Source: an uncultured Coriobacteriaceae bacterium
Lineage (GTDB): Bacteria; Actinomycetota; Coriobacteriia; Coriobacteriales; Atopobiaceae
NCBI GenBank assembly: GCA_902791035.1
Contig: CADAUA010000002.1
Coordinates: forward strand, 167,101-231,100
Length of the DNA stretch: 64,000 nt
Direction of reading: 5' to 3'
Position numbers and translations under genes: made by a program. The notes beneath the pieces were generated by a model. The model was not told where the DNA came from and did no database searches. It saw only the letters and a list, made by a program, of their open reading frames with translations. Shown here in pieces: positions 24,261 to 33,047 of this stretch (positions are counted from its first letter, which is position 1; each line of letters begins with the position of its first letter).

Positions 24261-27200
24261 TTGAAGGCAAGACACGTAACCTCCGAGAAGGAGTATAGGA
24301 ATCCCGTCGGTGCCGCCCAGTTGGGCGGCACCGTCTTGATTGGGATTGACGTCTGGGACGACGACGTCACGTTCTGCACCCTGCGCATCTGGACCGACGC
24401 CCATGGCGAGGAGCTCATAGAGATGCGCTGCACCGAGAGGGGCGAGCGGCTGCACTTCTCGGCCGAGTACACCCCCCGCGAGACGGGTGTGGTGTGGTAC
24501 AGCTTCGACATCGAAGCCTCCGACGGTGCCGTGTGGCGCTACGGGGCGCGCGAGGGATGGACCACCGGCGAGGGGGCCTTCTCGTACGGGGATCCGCCGT
24601 CGTTCCAGATAACGGTCTACGAGCGCCGCGAGACCCAGCCCGACTGGTACCGTCAGGGTCTCGTGTACCAGGTCTTCCCCGACCGCTTTGCCCGTGGGGA
24701 CGACTGGGAGGAGCGCGCCGCGGCGTCGCTCGCCATCACCCACGAGGGCGTGGGTCGGCGCATGGTGGAGGACTGGGACACCCCGCCCACCTACGAGCGC
24801 CGTGAGGACGGCTCCATCGTGGCCTGGGACTTCTATGGCGGCACGCTCGAGGGTGTGCGCGAGAAGCTGGGCTACCTGCACTCGCTCGGCGTGACCACTA
24901 TCTACCTCAACCCCATCTTCGAGGCGGCGAGCAACCACCGCTACGACACGGCGGACTACCTGCGGGTGGATCCCATGCTGGGCGACAGGGAGAGCCTGCG
25001 GCGCCTGTGCGTGGACGCGCGCGAGATGGGCATCTCCGTGATCCTGGACGGGGTCTTCAACCACTGCGGGCGCGACTCGCGCTACTTCAACGCCTTTGGC
25101 AACTACCCCGACCTCGGTGCGGCCCAGAGCCCCGAGTCCCCCTATGCGGACTGGTTCCACCTGGAGGAGGACGGCTCCTACTCCAGCTGGTGGGGCAACA
25201 AGGACCTTCCCGACATAAACGAGGACAGCCCCAGCTACCGAGAGTTCATGTGCGGCAAGGACGGCGTGGTGCGCCGCTGGATGCGCGACGGCGTGCGGGG
25301 CTGGCGCCTGGACGTGGCCGACGAGCTGCCCGACGACTTCATCGCCCAGATCAAGCAGGCCGTGGTCGAGGAGCAGCCGGACGCGCTCCTCCTGGGAGAG
25401 GTGTGGGAGGACGCCAGCCACAAGATGGCCTACGGCAAGCTCCGCCAGTACTTCCAGGGCGCCGAACTCGACGGCACCATGAACTACCCCTTCCGGACGT
25501 GTGCCCTGGCCCTCCTCCGCAACGAGATGAGCGCCCCGGAGTTCGCAGCCCGCATGGAGGAGATCTACGAGAACTACCCGCACGACGCCTTCTACTCGGC
25601 CCTCAACCTGCTGGGGAGCCACGACCGGGAGCGGCTGATCACCGTGCTGGGTGGCGCGCCCGACCCCGACACCCTCTCCGAGCAGGACCGGGCGAACTAC
25701 CGCCTGACCAAGGACCAGCTGGGCCTGGCCAAGAGCCGGCTCTGGGTGGCCGCCCTCCTGCAGATGACCATGCCGGGCGTGCCCTGCCTCTACTACGGCG
25801 ACGAGTGGGGCCTGCAGGGCTTCCGCGACCCCTACAACCGCGGTCCCATGCCCTGGACCCCCGAGGACGGGGGCGACAAGGACTGCTTCACCATCTATCG
25901 CAACGCCATAGCCATCCGCAAGGCCCTGCCCCAGCTGGTGGACGCGGACTTCGAGCCCTTCGCGGCCGGGGACGACGTGGTGGGCTTCTGGCGCAGGAGC
26001 GAGGAGGGCGACGTGTGCGTCCTCGCCAACGTGAGCCTATCCAACGCCCGGACCGTCCGCGTGCCCGTTACGAGCAACATGGAGGTCTCCGACGTGGTGT
26101 CGGGCCGTGCGCCCAAGCTTGGCTCCGGCCAGGCCGAGGTCTTCCTCTGGCCCCTGGGCACCGCGGTCCTGCACTTCCATGCCCACGAGCGCCTGCAGAA
26201 GCCGCTCGAGCGAGGCATGGGCGTGCTCTGCCACATCACGAGCGTGCCCAACGGCGGCAAGCCCGGTACCCTAGGGGCGCCTGCCCGCCGCTTCGTGGAC
26301 TGGCTGGCCGACTGCGGACAGACCTACTGGCAGGTCCTGCCCGTAAACCCCACCGACCAGTACGGCTCGCCCTACGCGGGCCTGGCCGCCTTCGCAGGCA
26401 ACGTCTCGCTCCTGGAGCGCCCGGTGGCCCAGACCCTGGCCGCCCTCGAGGCGGAGGGGGCCGAGAAGACCCAGGCCTACCAGGACTTCTGCGAGGACAA
26501 CGAGTACTGGCTGGCCCCCTATGCCACCTTCCGCGCCATCAAGGACCTCCTGGGCGAGGGTCCCTGGCAGGACTGGCCCGCCAAGTACCATGCGTACAGG
26601 CCGGAGCTCGCCGACCTGCCGGAGCTTCGCGAGGGCGTGCGGCGCCACCAGCTCCTGCAGTTCGAGTTCGAGCGCGAGTGGGGTGCCCTGCGCTCCTACG
26701 CGAACGAGCGCGGGATAAAGATCATCGGCGACATGCCCATGTACGTCTCGGAGGACTCCGCCGACGTGTGGAGCGAGCCCGACATCTTCGAGCTGGGGGA
26801 GGACGGCCACCCGCACCGGCGCGCCGGTGCCCCGGCTGACAACCTCAATGCCGAGGGCCAGCTCTGGGGCAACCCCACCTACCGCTGGGACGTCCTGGCC
26901 GAGGACGGCTACGGCTGGTGGCTACGTCGCCTGGGCAGGGCCTTCTCCATCTACGACTACGTGCGCCTGGACCATTTCATCGGCTTCTCGTCGTACTACG
27001 CGATCCCCGATGGCAAGGGCGCCCTGGAGGGCGGCTTCGAGTTCGGGCCGGGCATCGACCTTTTCCGGACCGCCTACCGGCAGTTCGGGCCCCTGCCGCT
27101 CATCGCGGAGGACCTGGGGTCCATCACGCCGGCCGTGCGCGCCCTCATCTCCCAGACGGGCGCCCCGGGCATGAGCGTGGTGCAGTTCTCGGACACCGAC

Positions 27201-27539
27201 CCGCGCGAGGGCTACGTGCCGCCGGCGGACACCATCGTGTACACGAGCACCCACGACACCCAGACCCTGGCGGGCTGGGTGCAGGACCGCTACCAGCCGG
27301 CCAGCGAGCGCGAGCTCGCCGAGCTCACCACCGAGATGGCCGAGCGGTCGCTGGCCGTGGAGAACGACGTGGTGATGATGGAGCTCCAGGACGTGCTGAG
27401 CCTGGACGACGAGGCCCGCATGAACCGTCCCGGCTTTGCCGAGGGCAACTGGGGCTGGAAGGCCGACGGGGAGGCCGTGGAGGCCGCCCGCGACCACCTG
27501 CGCGAGCTTGCAAAGGGGAGTGGGCGCTTCCGCTCCTAG
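24261..27539 (+). CDS. Fused GH13 alpha-glucanase and GH77 4-alpha-glucanotransferase
   Basis: One polypeptide of about 1092 residues with two glucan enzymes. The N-terminal part has a CBM34-like sandwich (about 1-130) and a GH13 barrel of the neopullulanase/cyclomaltodextrinase type: DGVFNHCG, GWRLDVADEL (nucleophile about Asp351), LLGEVWEDA (Glu380), LLGSHDRERL. From about residue 655 a MalQ-type GH77 domain follows: CHITSVPNGGKPGTLGAPAR, YVRLDHFIGF (Asp904), IAEDLGSITPAV (Glu950), YTSTHDTQTLAGW. All catalytic residues seem intact. The start is taken as TTG 24261 with GAGGAGAG (24241-24248) upstream; ATG 24207 or 24186 would overlap glgA. It would debranch or shorten maltodextrins made from glycogen and transfer the pieces. 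Confidence 0.93.
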   Translation: MKARHVTSEKEYRNPVGAAQLGGTVLIGIDVWDDDVTFCTLRIWTDAHGEELIEMRCTERGERLHFSAEYTPRETGVVWYSFDIEASDGAVWRYGAREGWTTGEGAFSYGDPPSFQITVYERRETQPDWYRQGLVYQVFPDRFARGDDWEERAAASLAITHEGVGRRMVEDWDTPPTYERREDGSIVAWDFYGGTLEGVREKLGYLHSLGVTTIYLNPIFEAASNHRYDTADYLRVDPMLGDRESLRRLCVDAREMGISVILDGVFNHCGRDSRYFNAFGNYPDLGAAQSPESPYADWFHLEEDGSYSSWWGNKDLPDINEDSPSYREFMCGKDGVVRRWMRDGVRGWRLDVADELPDDFIAQIKQAVVEEQPDALLLGEVWEDASHKMAYGKLRQYFQGAELDGTMNYPFRTCALALLRNEMSAPEFAARMEEIYENYPHDAFYSALNLLGSHDRERLITVLGGAPDPDTLSEQDRANYRLTKDQLGLAKSRLWVAALLQMTMPGVPCLYYGDEWGLQGFRDPYNRGPMPWTPEDGGDKDCFTIYRNAIAIRKALPQLVDADFEPFAAGDDVVGFWRRSEEGDVCVLANVSLSNARTVRVPVTSNMEVSDVVSGRAPKLGSGQAEVFLWPLGTAVLHFHAHERLQKPLERGMGVLCHITSVPNGGKPGTLGAPARRFVDWLADCGQTYWQVLPVNPTDQYGSPYAGLAAFAGNVSLLERPVAQTLAALEAEGAEKTQAYQDFCEDNEYWLAPYATFRAIKDLLGEGPWQDWPAKYHAYRPELADLPELREGVRRHQLLQFEFEREWGALRSYANERGIKIIGDMPMYVSEDSADVWSEPDIFELGEDGHPHRRAGAPADNLNAEGQLWGNPTYRWDVLAEDGYGWWLRRLGRAFSIYDYVRLDHFIGFSSYYAIPDGKGALEGGFEFGPGIDLFRTAYRQFGPLPLIAEDLGSITPAVRALISQTGAPGMSVVQFSDTDPREGYVPPADTIVYTSTHDTQTLAGWVQDRYQPASERELAELTTEMAERSLAVENDVVMMELQDVLSLDDEARMNRPGFAEGNWGWKADGEAVEAARDHLRELAKGSGRFRS

Positions 27540-27575
27540 GCCTTGCCTGCCACGGGCAAGACGGTCTGCGCTTCC

Positions 27576-27615
27576 GGACGGCCGGGTCTCGCTTGGGACC
27601 CGGCCGTCCTTCTCT
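27576..27615 (+). terminator. Terminator of the glycogen operon
   Basis: GGACGGCCGGGTC (27576-27588) and GACCCGGCCGTCC (27597-27609) form a perfect 13-bp stem with an 8-base loop, followed by TTCTCT. Confidence 0.88.
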
Positions 27616-27723
27616 CCCGCCGCTGGTGGCTGGGGCCGCTGAGGCCCAGCATCACAAGAACGTGACAGCACACGACCGCTCGTGGGGTATTTCAGACCGC
27701 TCGCGGCTAACAACACCCTTACG

Positions 27724-27762
27724 TTGCGCTTACGCAAAGCGTTCAATTATCATACCGAACGC
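27724..27762 (+). promoter_or_regulatory. Probable lic operon promoter with internal dyads
   Basis: TTGCGC (27724-27729) and TATCAT (27748-27753) are 18 bases apart in an AT-rich patch. The -10 is centred between GCGTTC (27739-27744) and GAACGC (27757-27762), an inverted repeat well placed for a repressor. TTGCG/CGCAA (27724-27737) and GTTGA/TCAAC (27770-27782) are further small dyads. Confidence 0.5.
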
Positions 27763-27790
27763 TTATTTGTTGAACGTCAACGGGGGTTTC

Positions 27791-29596
27791 ATGGCACTCA
27801 CGAGGAACGAGTTCGAGGTGCTCCACGTGCTCAGCGGCACGAGCGAGCAGGTGAGCCAGCGAAGGATCGCAAGAAAATCCGGCATCTCGCTTGGGAGCGT
27901 CAACTCAGCGCTCGCATCATGCGAGCAGGCCGGGCTCGTGGAGGACGGGCTCATCACGGCCAAGGGCATCGCCGCCCTGGAGCCCTACCGCGTGGACAAC
28001 GCGGTGATCATGGCGGCAGGGCTCTCCTCGCGCTTCGTGCCCATCTCCTACGAGCGGCCCAAGGGTCTCCTGCGCGTGCGCGGCGAGGTCCTGGTGGAGC
28101 GCCAGATCAAGCAGCTCCTCAAACGCGGCATCACCGACATCACCGTCGTGGTGGGGTACAAGAAGGAGTACTTCTTCTATCTGGCGGCCAAGTACGGCGT
28201 GCACCTGGTGGTCAACGACCTCTATGCCCAGAGGAACAACTCCTGGACCCTCTGGCTCGTGCGCGACCAGCTCAAGAACACCTACGTGTGCTCCTCGGAC
28301 GACTACTTCGAGAAGAACCCCTTCGAGCGCTACGTCTACAGGGCCTACTACGCGGCCTCGTACGTGAGCGGCCCCACCAACGAGTGGTGCATGGAGTCGG
28401 GCGCGGGCGGGCGCATAACCAAGGTGACCATCGGCGGGCGCGACTCCTGGGTCATGCTGGGCCACGCCTACTTCGACCGGGCCTTCTCCGAGCGTTTCGT
28501 GGACCTGCTCGGGCGCGAGATCGACCGGCCCGAGACGGAGGGCAAGCTCTGGGAGTCCATCTTCGCCGAGCACCTGGACGAGCTGGACATGCGGATCCGT
28601 CAGTACCCCGAGGGGGAGATCCACGAGTTCGACTCCCTCGACGAGCTGGAGGACTTCGACCCCCACTTCATCGAGAACGTGGACTCCGAGGTCTTCGACA
28701 ACATCTCGGCCACCCTGGGCTGCGGTCGCGATGAGGTGCACGACTTCTACCCCATCAAGCAGGGCCTCACCAACATGTCCTTCCACTTCTCCGTGGGGGA
28801 CGACGAGTACGTGTACCGCCATCCCGGCGTGGGTACCAGCAAGTTCATCAACCGCCAGGCGGAGACGGACGCCGAGGCCGTGGCCTCGAGGCTGGGCGTG
28901 GACCCCACCTTCGTGCGCGAGGACCCCGTGCGCGGCTGGAAGATCTCCCGCTTCGTGCCCAACGCCCGCAACGCCGACCCCGCCAACCCCGAGGACGTGC
29001 GCCGCGTGATGGAGCGTGCCCGCACCTTCCACGAGTCCGGTGCCACCATCCCCACCAAGTTCGACTTCTGGGCCGACGGCGTGGGCTACGAGGACCTTCT
29101 CAAGGGCCATGGCCCCATCGACATCCCGGGCTACTTCGAGCTGCGCGAGAAGGTCGCCCGCGTGGCCGAGCACTCCCAGGCCGACGGCTACCCCACTGTC
29201 TTCTGCCACAACGACTACCTGCCGCTCAACTTCCTCTTTGACGAGCAGGGCGACCTCTCGGTGATCGACTGGGAGTTCGCCGGCATGGGCGACCCCGGCA
29301 ACGACACCGCCACCTTCATCATCTGCGCCCAGTACGACGAGGCCCAGGGCGACGCCGCCATCGACGCCTACTTCGGGCGCGAGGTCACGCCCGAGGAGCG
29401 CCGCCACTTCTGGAGCCGTGTGGTTCTGGGCGGCTGGTGCTGGTACGTGTGGGCGCTCGAGAAGGAGGCCGAGGGCGCCGGCGTGGGTGAGTGGCTCTAC
29501 ATCTACTACAGCTACTGCGTTAACTACATAGACAAGGTCCTCCAGGCATACGGCGAGGCCGTGGGCGAGGCCGACGAGACCAGAGAGGCGTGCTAG
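27791..29596 (+). CDS. Winged-helix / CTP:phosphocholine cytidylyltransferase / choline kinase fusion (LicC-LicA), copy 1
   Basis: A 601-residue three-part protein. Residues about 1-70 form a winged helix (QRRIARKSGISLGSVNSALA). Residues about 73-290 are a LicC-type nucleotidyltransferase (NAVIMAAGLSSRFVPISYER, KGLLRVRGEVLVERQI, CSSDDYF). Residues about 300-600 are a choline-kinase fold (GLTNMSFHFSVG, FCHNDYLPLN with Asp475, VIDWEFAGM with Asp493). Together these would phosphorylate choline and activate it as CDP-choline for attachment to surface glycans. The winged helix suggests self-regulation, which is inference. ATG 27791 has a weak GGGGG site. The permease gene follows, and a second, shorter copy lies beyond it. 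Confidence 0.88.
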   Translation: MALTRNEFEVLHVLSGTSEQVSQRRIARKSGISLGSVNSALASCEQAGLVEDGLITAKGIAALEPYRVDNAVIMAAGLSSRFVPISYERPKGLLRVRGEVLVERQIKQLLKRGITDITVVVGYKKEYFFYLAAKYGVHLVVNDLYAQRNNSWTLWLVRDQLKNTYVCSSDDYFEKNPFERYVYRAYYAASYVSGPTNEWCMESGAGGRITKVTIGGRDSWVMLGHAYFDRAFSERFVDLLGREIDRPETEGKLWESIFAEHLDELDMRIRQYPEGEIHEFDSLDELEDFDPHFIENVDSEVFDNISATLGCGRDEVHDFYPIKQGLTNMSFHFSVGDDEYVYRHPGVGTSKFINRQAETDAEAVASRLGVDPTFVREDPVRGWKISRFVPNARNADPANPEDVRRVMERARTFHESGATIPTKFDFWADGVGYEDLLKGHGPIDIPGYFELREKVARVAEHSQADGYPTVFCHNDYLPLNFLFDEQGDLSVIDWEFAGMGDPGNDTATFIICAQYDEAQGDAAIDAYFGREVTPEERRHFWSRVVLGGWCWYVWALEKEAEGAGVGEWLYIYYSYCVNYIDKVLQAYGEAVGEADETREAC

Positions 29597-29598
29597 GC

Positions 29599-30549
29599 AT
29601 GGGCTACGGACTTGGCGCGGCGCTCACCTGGGCGCTCGACACGGTGATCCTCTCCATCGCCCTCTCCAAGGGCGTCTTTGCGAGCACAGCCCAGGCGGTG
29701 GCGCTCGCTGCCTTTACCTCAACCTTCCTGCATGACCTCTGCTCGGCCGTCTTTGCCTTCGGGTACATGGCGGTCCGCCGCAAGCTCCGCCAGACCTGGG
29801 ACTCCCTGCGCTCGCGCGCGGGCCTCGTGATCGTGGGTGCCGCCCTCATCGGCGCGCCGGTGGGCATGACGGGCTACGTCCTGGCCATAAACAACATCGG
29901 TCCCGCCTACACGGCTGCCATCTCGGCCTTCTTCCCGGCGTACGGTGCCGCCCTGGCCGCGGTGGTCCTCAAGGAGCGCATGAGGCCCTATCAGTGGGCG
30001 GGCCTTCTCGCCTGCCTGGCGGCGGTCGCGGTGCTGGGCTGGACGCCCGCCGAGGGCATCCCCGGCAGCTGGACCATGGGCATCGTGGGTGCCCTCGTGT
30101 GCGTGTTTGGCTGGGGCACCGAGGCCGTGGTCATCGACTGGGGCCTGCGCAACGCCTCCATGGACGACGAGTGCGCCATGCAGATCCGCCAGACCACCTC
30201 TGCCCTCACCTACGCCCTGGTGATCCTGCCCATCCTGGGCGGCTGGGGCTGCACGCTGGACATCATGGCCTCCGACGCCATGCCCTTCATCGCGCTGGCG
30301 GCCCTGAGCGGCACCGCCTCCTACCTGCTGTACTACAAGGCCATCGCCGCCATCGGCGCCTCGCGCGCCATGGCGCTCAACATCACCTACTCGGCCTGGG
30401 CCATTCCCTTCTCGCTCCTGCTCCTGGGCACCATGCCAGATCTCCGCGGCGTGGTGTGCGCCATCGTGATCATCTGTGGCGCCATCTGCGCGGCCACGAC
30501 CCCGGGCGAGATGCTTGGCAAGAAGGCCAAGGCCAACGCCAAGGCATAG
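29599..30549 (+). CDS. licB: LicB-like choline permease (EamA/DMT family)
   Basis: A ten-span drug/metabolite-transporter family protein of 316 residues. It opens GYGLGAALTWALDTVILSIA and contains the EamA repeat features AAISAFFPAYGAALAAVVLK and LSGTASYLLYYKAIAAIGAS. A LicB role (choline uptake) is inferred from its position between two LicC-LicA fusion genes, as in lic operons; the family itself is broad. ATG 29599 is used, 2 bases after the upstream stop, with AGAGAGG as ribosome site; GTG 29590 is also possible. Lys/Ala residues end the protein. Confidence 0.85.
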   Translation: MGYGLGAALTWALDTVILSIALSKGVFASTAQAVALAAFTSTFLHDLCSAVFAFGYMAVRRKLRQTWDSLRSRAGLVIVGAALIGAPVGMTGYVLAINNIGPAYTAAISAFFPAYGAALAAVVLKERMRPYQWAGLLACLAAVAVLGWTPAEGIPGSWTMGIVGALVCVFGWGTEAVVIDWGLRNASMDDECAMQIRQTTSALTYALVILPILGGWGCTLDIMASDAMPFIALAALSGTASYLLYYKAIAAIGASRAMALNITYSAWAIPFSLLLLGTMPDLRGVVCAIVIICGAICAATTPGEMLGKKAKANAKA

Positions 30550-30560
30550 CCGGGGACATC

Positions 30561-32243
30561 ATGACGCTCTCCAGAGACGAGTTCGAGGCGCTGCGTGCGC
30601 GCGTGGGGGTGGACGGCCTGGCCACTCCAGACGACCTGGCTGCCCTGGAGCCCTACCGGGTGCGGAACGCCGTAATGCTGGCGGCGGGGCTCTCCACCCG
30701 CTTCGCCCCGGTGTCCTACGAGCGGCCCAAGGGGCTCCTCCGCGTGCGCGGGCAGGTGCTGGTGGAGCGGCAGATCGAGCAGCTCCTGGAGGCCGGCATC
30801 ACGGACATCACCCTCGTGGTGGGGTACAAGGCGGAGGCCTTCCGCTACCTGGCGGCCAAATACGGCGTGCGCCTGCTTGAGAACGACGAGTACGCCTCGC
30901 GGAACAATGCCTGGTCGCTCTGGCTGGCCCGCAACCTCCTGGGCAACACCTACGTCTGCTCCTCGGACGACTGGTTTGCCCAGAACCCCTTCGAGCACTA
31001 CGTGTACGCGTCCTACTACGCCACCTCCTTCGAGGCGGGGCCCACGGAGGAGTGGTGTGTGACGGAGGACGGGTCCGGCCGCATCACGGAGATAGACCAC
31101 GACGGTCGGGATGCCTGGGCCCTCCTGGGTCATGTCTACCTGGACCGGGACCTGGCGGTGCGGCTGGTGCGGTGCCTGGGCGAGGCGCTTGAGGACGGCT
31201 GGGCCCTTCCGGAGCTCTGGGACGAGGTCCTGCGCCAGTACATAGGCGACCTGCCCATCCAGGCGCGCCACCTGCCGGCTGGCATGGTGCACGAGTTCGA
31301 CACCTTGGACCAGCTGGCGGCCTTCGACCCCGACTTCCTTCTCAACTTCGACTCGCGGACCTTCGACAACATCCAGGATGTCCTGGGCTGCGACCGGCAG
31401 AGCATCCACGACTTCTACCCCCTCTCCGAGGGGCTCACCAACCTCTCCTGTCACTTTGCCACCGGCGAGGGCGAGTACGTGTACCGCCATCCCGGCGTGG
31501 GGACCGAGAAGCTCGTGGACCGGGCGTCCGAGGAGGCTGGCCTCAGGCTGGCCCGGAAGCTGGGGCTAGACAGCACATTCATCTACGAGGACCCCGAGCA
31601 GGGTTGGAAGATCTCGCGCTTCGTGCGCGACGCGCGGCCGCTGGACCCCTCGGACGATGACGAGCTGCGGCGCGCCATGGAGATGGCCCGGCGGCTCCAC
31701 CGTAGTGGGGCCAGGCTGGAGAGGCGCTTCGACTTCTTCGACGAGGGCATACGCTACGAGCGCGAGCTTCTTGCCCGCGGGCCCATCGAGGCGGCGGGCT
31801 ACGACGACCTACGCCGCAAGGCCGTGCGGGTGCACGAGCTGGCGGCGGCTGACGGCTACCCCGTCTGCGTGAGCCACAACGACTTCTTCATGCTCAACTT
31901 CCTGGTGGGTCAGGACGGCGGCATGAGCCTGATCGACTGGGAGTACGCCGGCATGTCGGACGAGGCCAGCGACTACGGGACCTTCGTGGTGTGCTGCGAG
32001 CTGGACGAGGGACGGGCCCTCCGGGCACTCGCCTACTACCTGGGGGCCGAGCCTACGGAGCGCGACGTCAGGCACTTCTTTGCCTACGTGGCCCTGGCCG
32101 GCTGGTGCTGGTACCTCTGGTCGCTCGTGAAGGAGGCCGCGGGCGCGGACGTGGAGGAGTGGCTGCGGGGCTACCGCCGCTATGCCGTGAAGTACCTCGA
32201 CGCGGTCCTGGCGGCCTATGAGGCGGCGTCCGTCCACGCGTAG
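30561..32243 (+). CDS. CTP:phosphocholine cytidylyltransferase / choline kinase fusion (LicC-LicA), copy 2
   Basis: A paralogue of the gene at 27791, 560 residues, with only a short N-terminal remnant (MTLSRDEFEALRARVG) in place of the winged helix. The nucleotidyltransferase part keeps NAVMLAAGLSTRFAPVSYER and CSSDDWF; the kinase part keeps GLTNLSCHFATG, VSHNDFFMLN and LIDWEYAGM. The Gly/Lys/Asp residues needed for both activities look intact, so it is a second working enzyme or has a different amino-alcohol specificity. It starts 11 bases after the permease stop, so the three genes form one operon. Confidence 0.88.
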   Translation: MTLSRDEFEALRARVGVDGLATPDDLAALEPYRVRNAVMLAAGLSTRFAPVSYERPKGLLRVRGQVLVERQIEQLLEAGITDITLVVGYKAEAFRYLAAKYGVRLLENDEYASRNNAWSLWLARNLLGNTYVCSSDDWFAQNPFEHYVYASYYATSFEAGPTEEWCVTEDGSGRITEIDHDGRDAWALLGHVYLDRDLAVRLVRCLGEALEDGWALPELWDEVLRQYIGDLPIQARHLPAGMVHEFDTLDQLAAFDPDFLLNFDSRTFDNIQDVLGCDRQSIHDFYPLSEGLTNLSCHFATGEGEYVYRHPGVGTEKLVDRASEEAGLRLARKLGLDSTFIYEDPEQGWKISRFVRDARPLDPSDDDELRRAMEMARRLHRSGARLERRFDFFDEGIRYERELLARGPIEAAGYDDLRRKAVRVHELAAADGYPVCVSHNDFFMLNFLVGQDGGMSLIDWEYAGMSDEASDYGTFVVCCELDEGRALRALAYYLGAEPTERDVRHFFAYVALAGWCWYLWSLVKEAAGADVEEWLRGYRRYAVKYLDAVLAAYEAASVHA

Positions 32244-32372
32244 GCGTCCTGATTGCGGGGTGCGTGCCGGCGCCGGCGTCATCGCCCTGACGCTCCGTCC
32301 AGCGCGACGGTCCCGCGCGCGACGCCCCGACCCGCCGTCCTGCATCCGGCCGAGGGCAGCTGGGTCCCCGTT

Positions 32373-32854
32373 GCATTTCCGCAGGTAAATGCCTTGTTGC
32401 TACTTCTGGCCAACAAGGCTCGAACCCTTGCCCGTACCCGTTGTGGGGCCTGGTCTCCTTGAGGGCGGCCATCGCCAATCGCGGGTACGCCTCTGCAGAC
32501 ATAGGGGCCTCTCGACGGTTGAAGGGGTTGCCTATACCGATCGTCTGCGGCCGCTTGGTAAGAAACCCCAGCTCAGCGGCCTGCCGTCCTGCAGACGATC
32601 AAGGACTGCGCCGGTCGGGAGGATTGCGGCCCCAAAGAGTCTGCACGGGCGTACCTGCTGTTGCACTGTGGTGGCTGCGGGCGGGTGGAAGGCGACAGCA
32701 GGTACGCGACATCAGGGGCGCCGCGGGCACCCTGATGCGTTTACGCAGGTAGAGGGCTTGTTACCTCCTCAAGCCAGCTAGACTCGTACCCTGCTTTGTA
32801 CCCGCTGTTGCGATTGTCCCGCCCGGAGGGCGGCCATCGCCATCGCGGGTACGC
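32373..32854. repeat. Two imperfect 118-base direct repeats with internal inverted repeats
   Basis: Copies at 32373-32490 and 32737-32854 share GC(A/G)TTT(C/A)CGCAGGTA, GGCTTGTT, GAGGGCGGCCATCGCCA and the end TCGCGGGTACGC. Between them are two longer inverted repeats: GATCGTCTGC (32539-32548) with GCAGACGATC (32591-32600), and GTACCTGCTGT (32651-32661) with ACAGCAGGTAC (32695-32705). I see no gene in 32244-33047. It could be a decayed mobile element or another repeat family of the genome. Confidence 0.75.
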
Positions 32855-33047
32855 GCTTGTCCCCACAATCCCGGTCATCGCTGGCGGCTTGCGGATGAGA
32901 TGACCCAGTCTGCAAGCGAGACGTGCCTATAGAAACACGCTTTCCGAGGTGTCGGAAACCCACCGTGTCGAGCAGTGGACGTGCGACCCTAACCGCCGGT
33001 TTCCGTAGTAGGATAGGCCCATTCGAGATGCGACCCGGGAGGGACTC

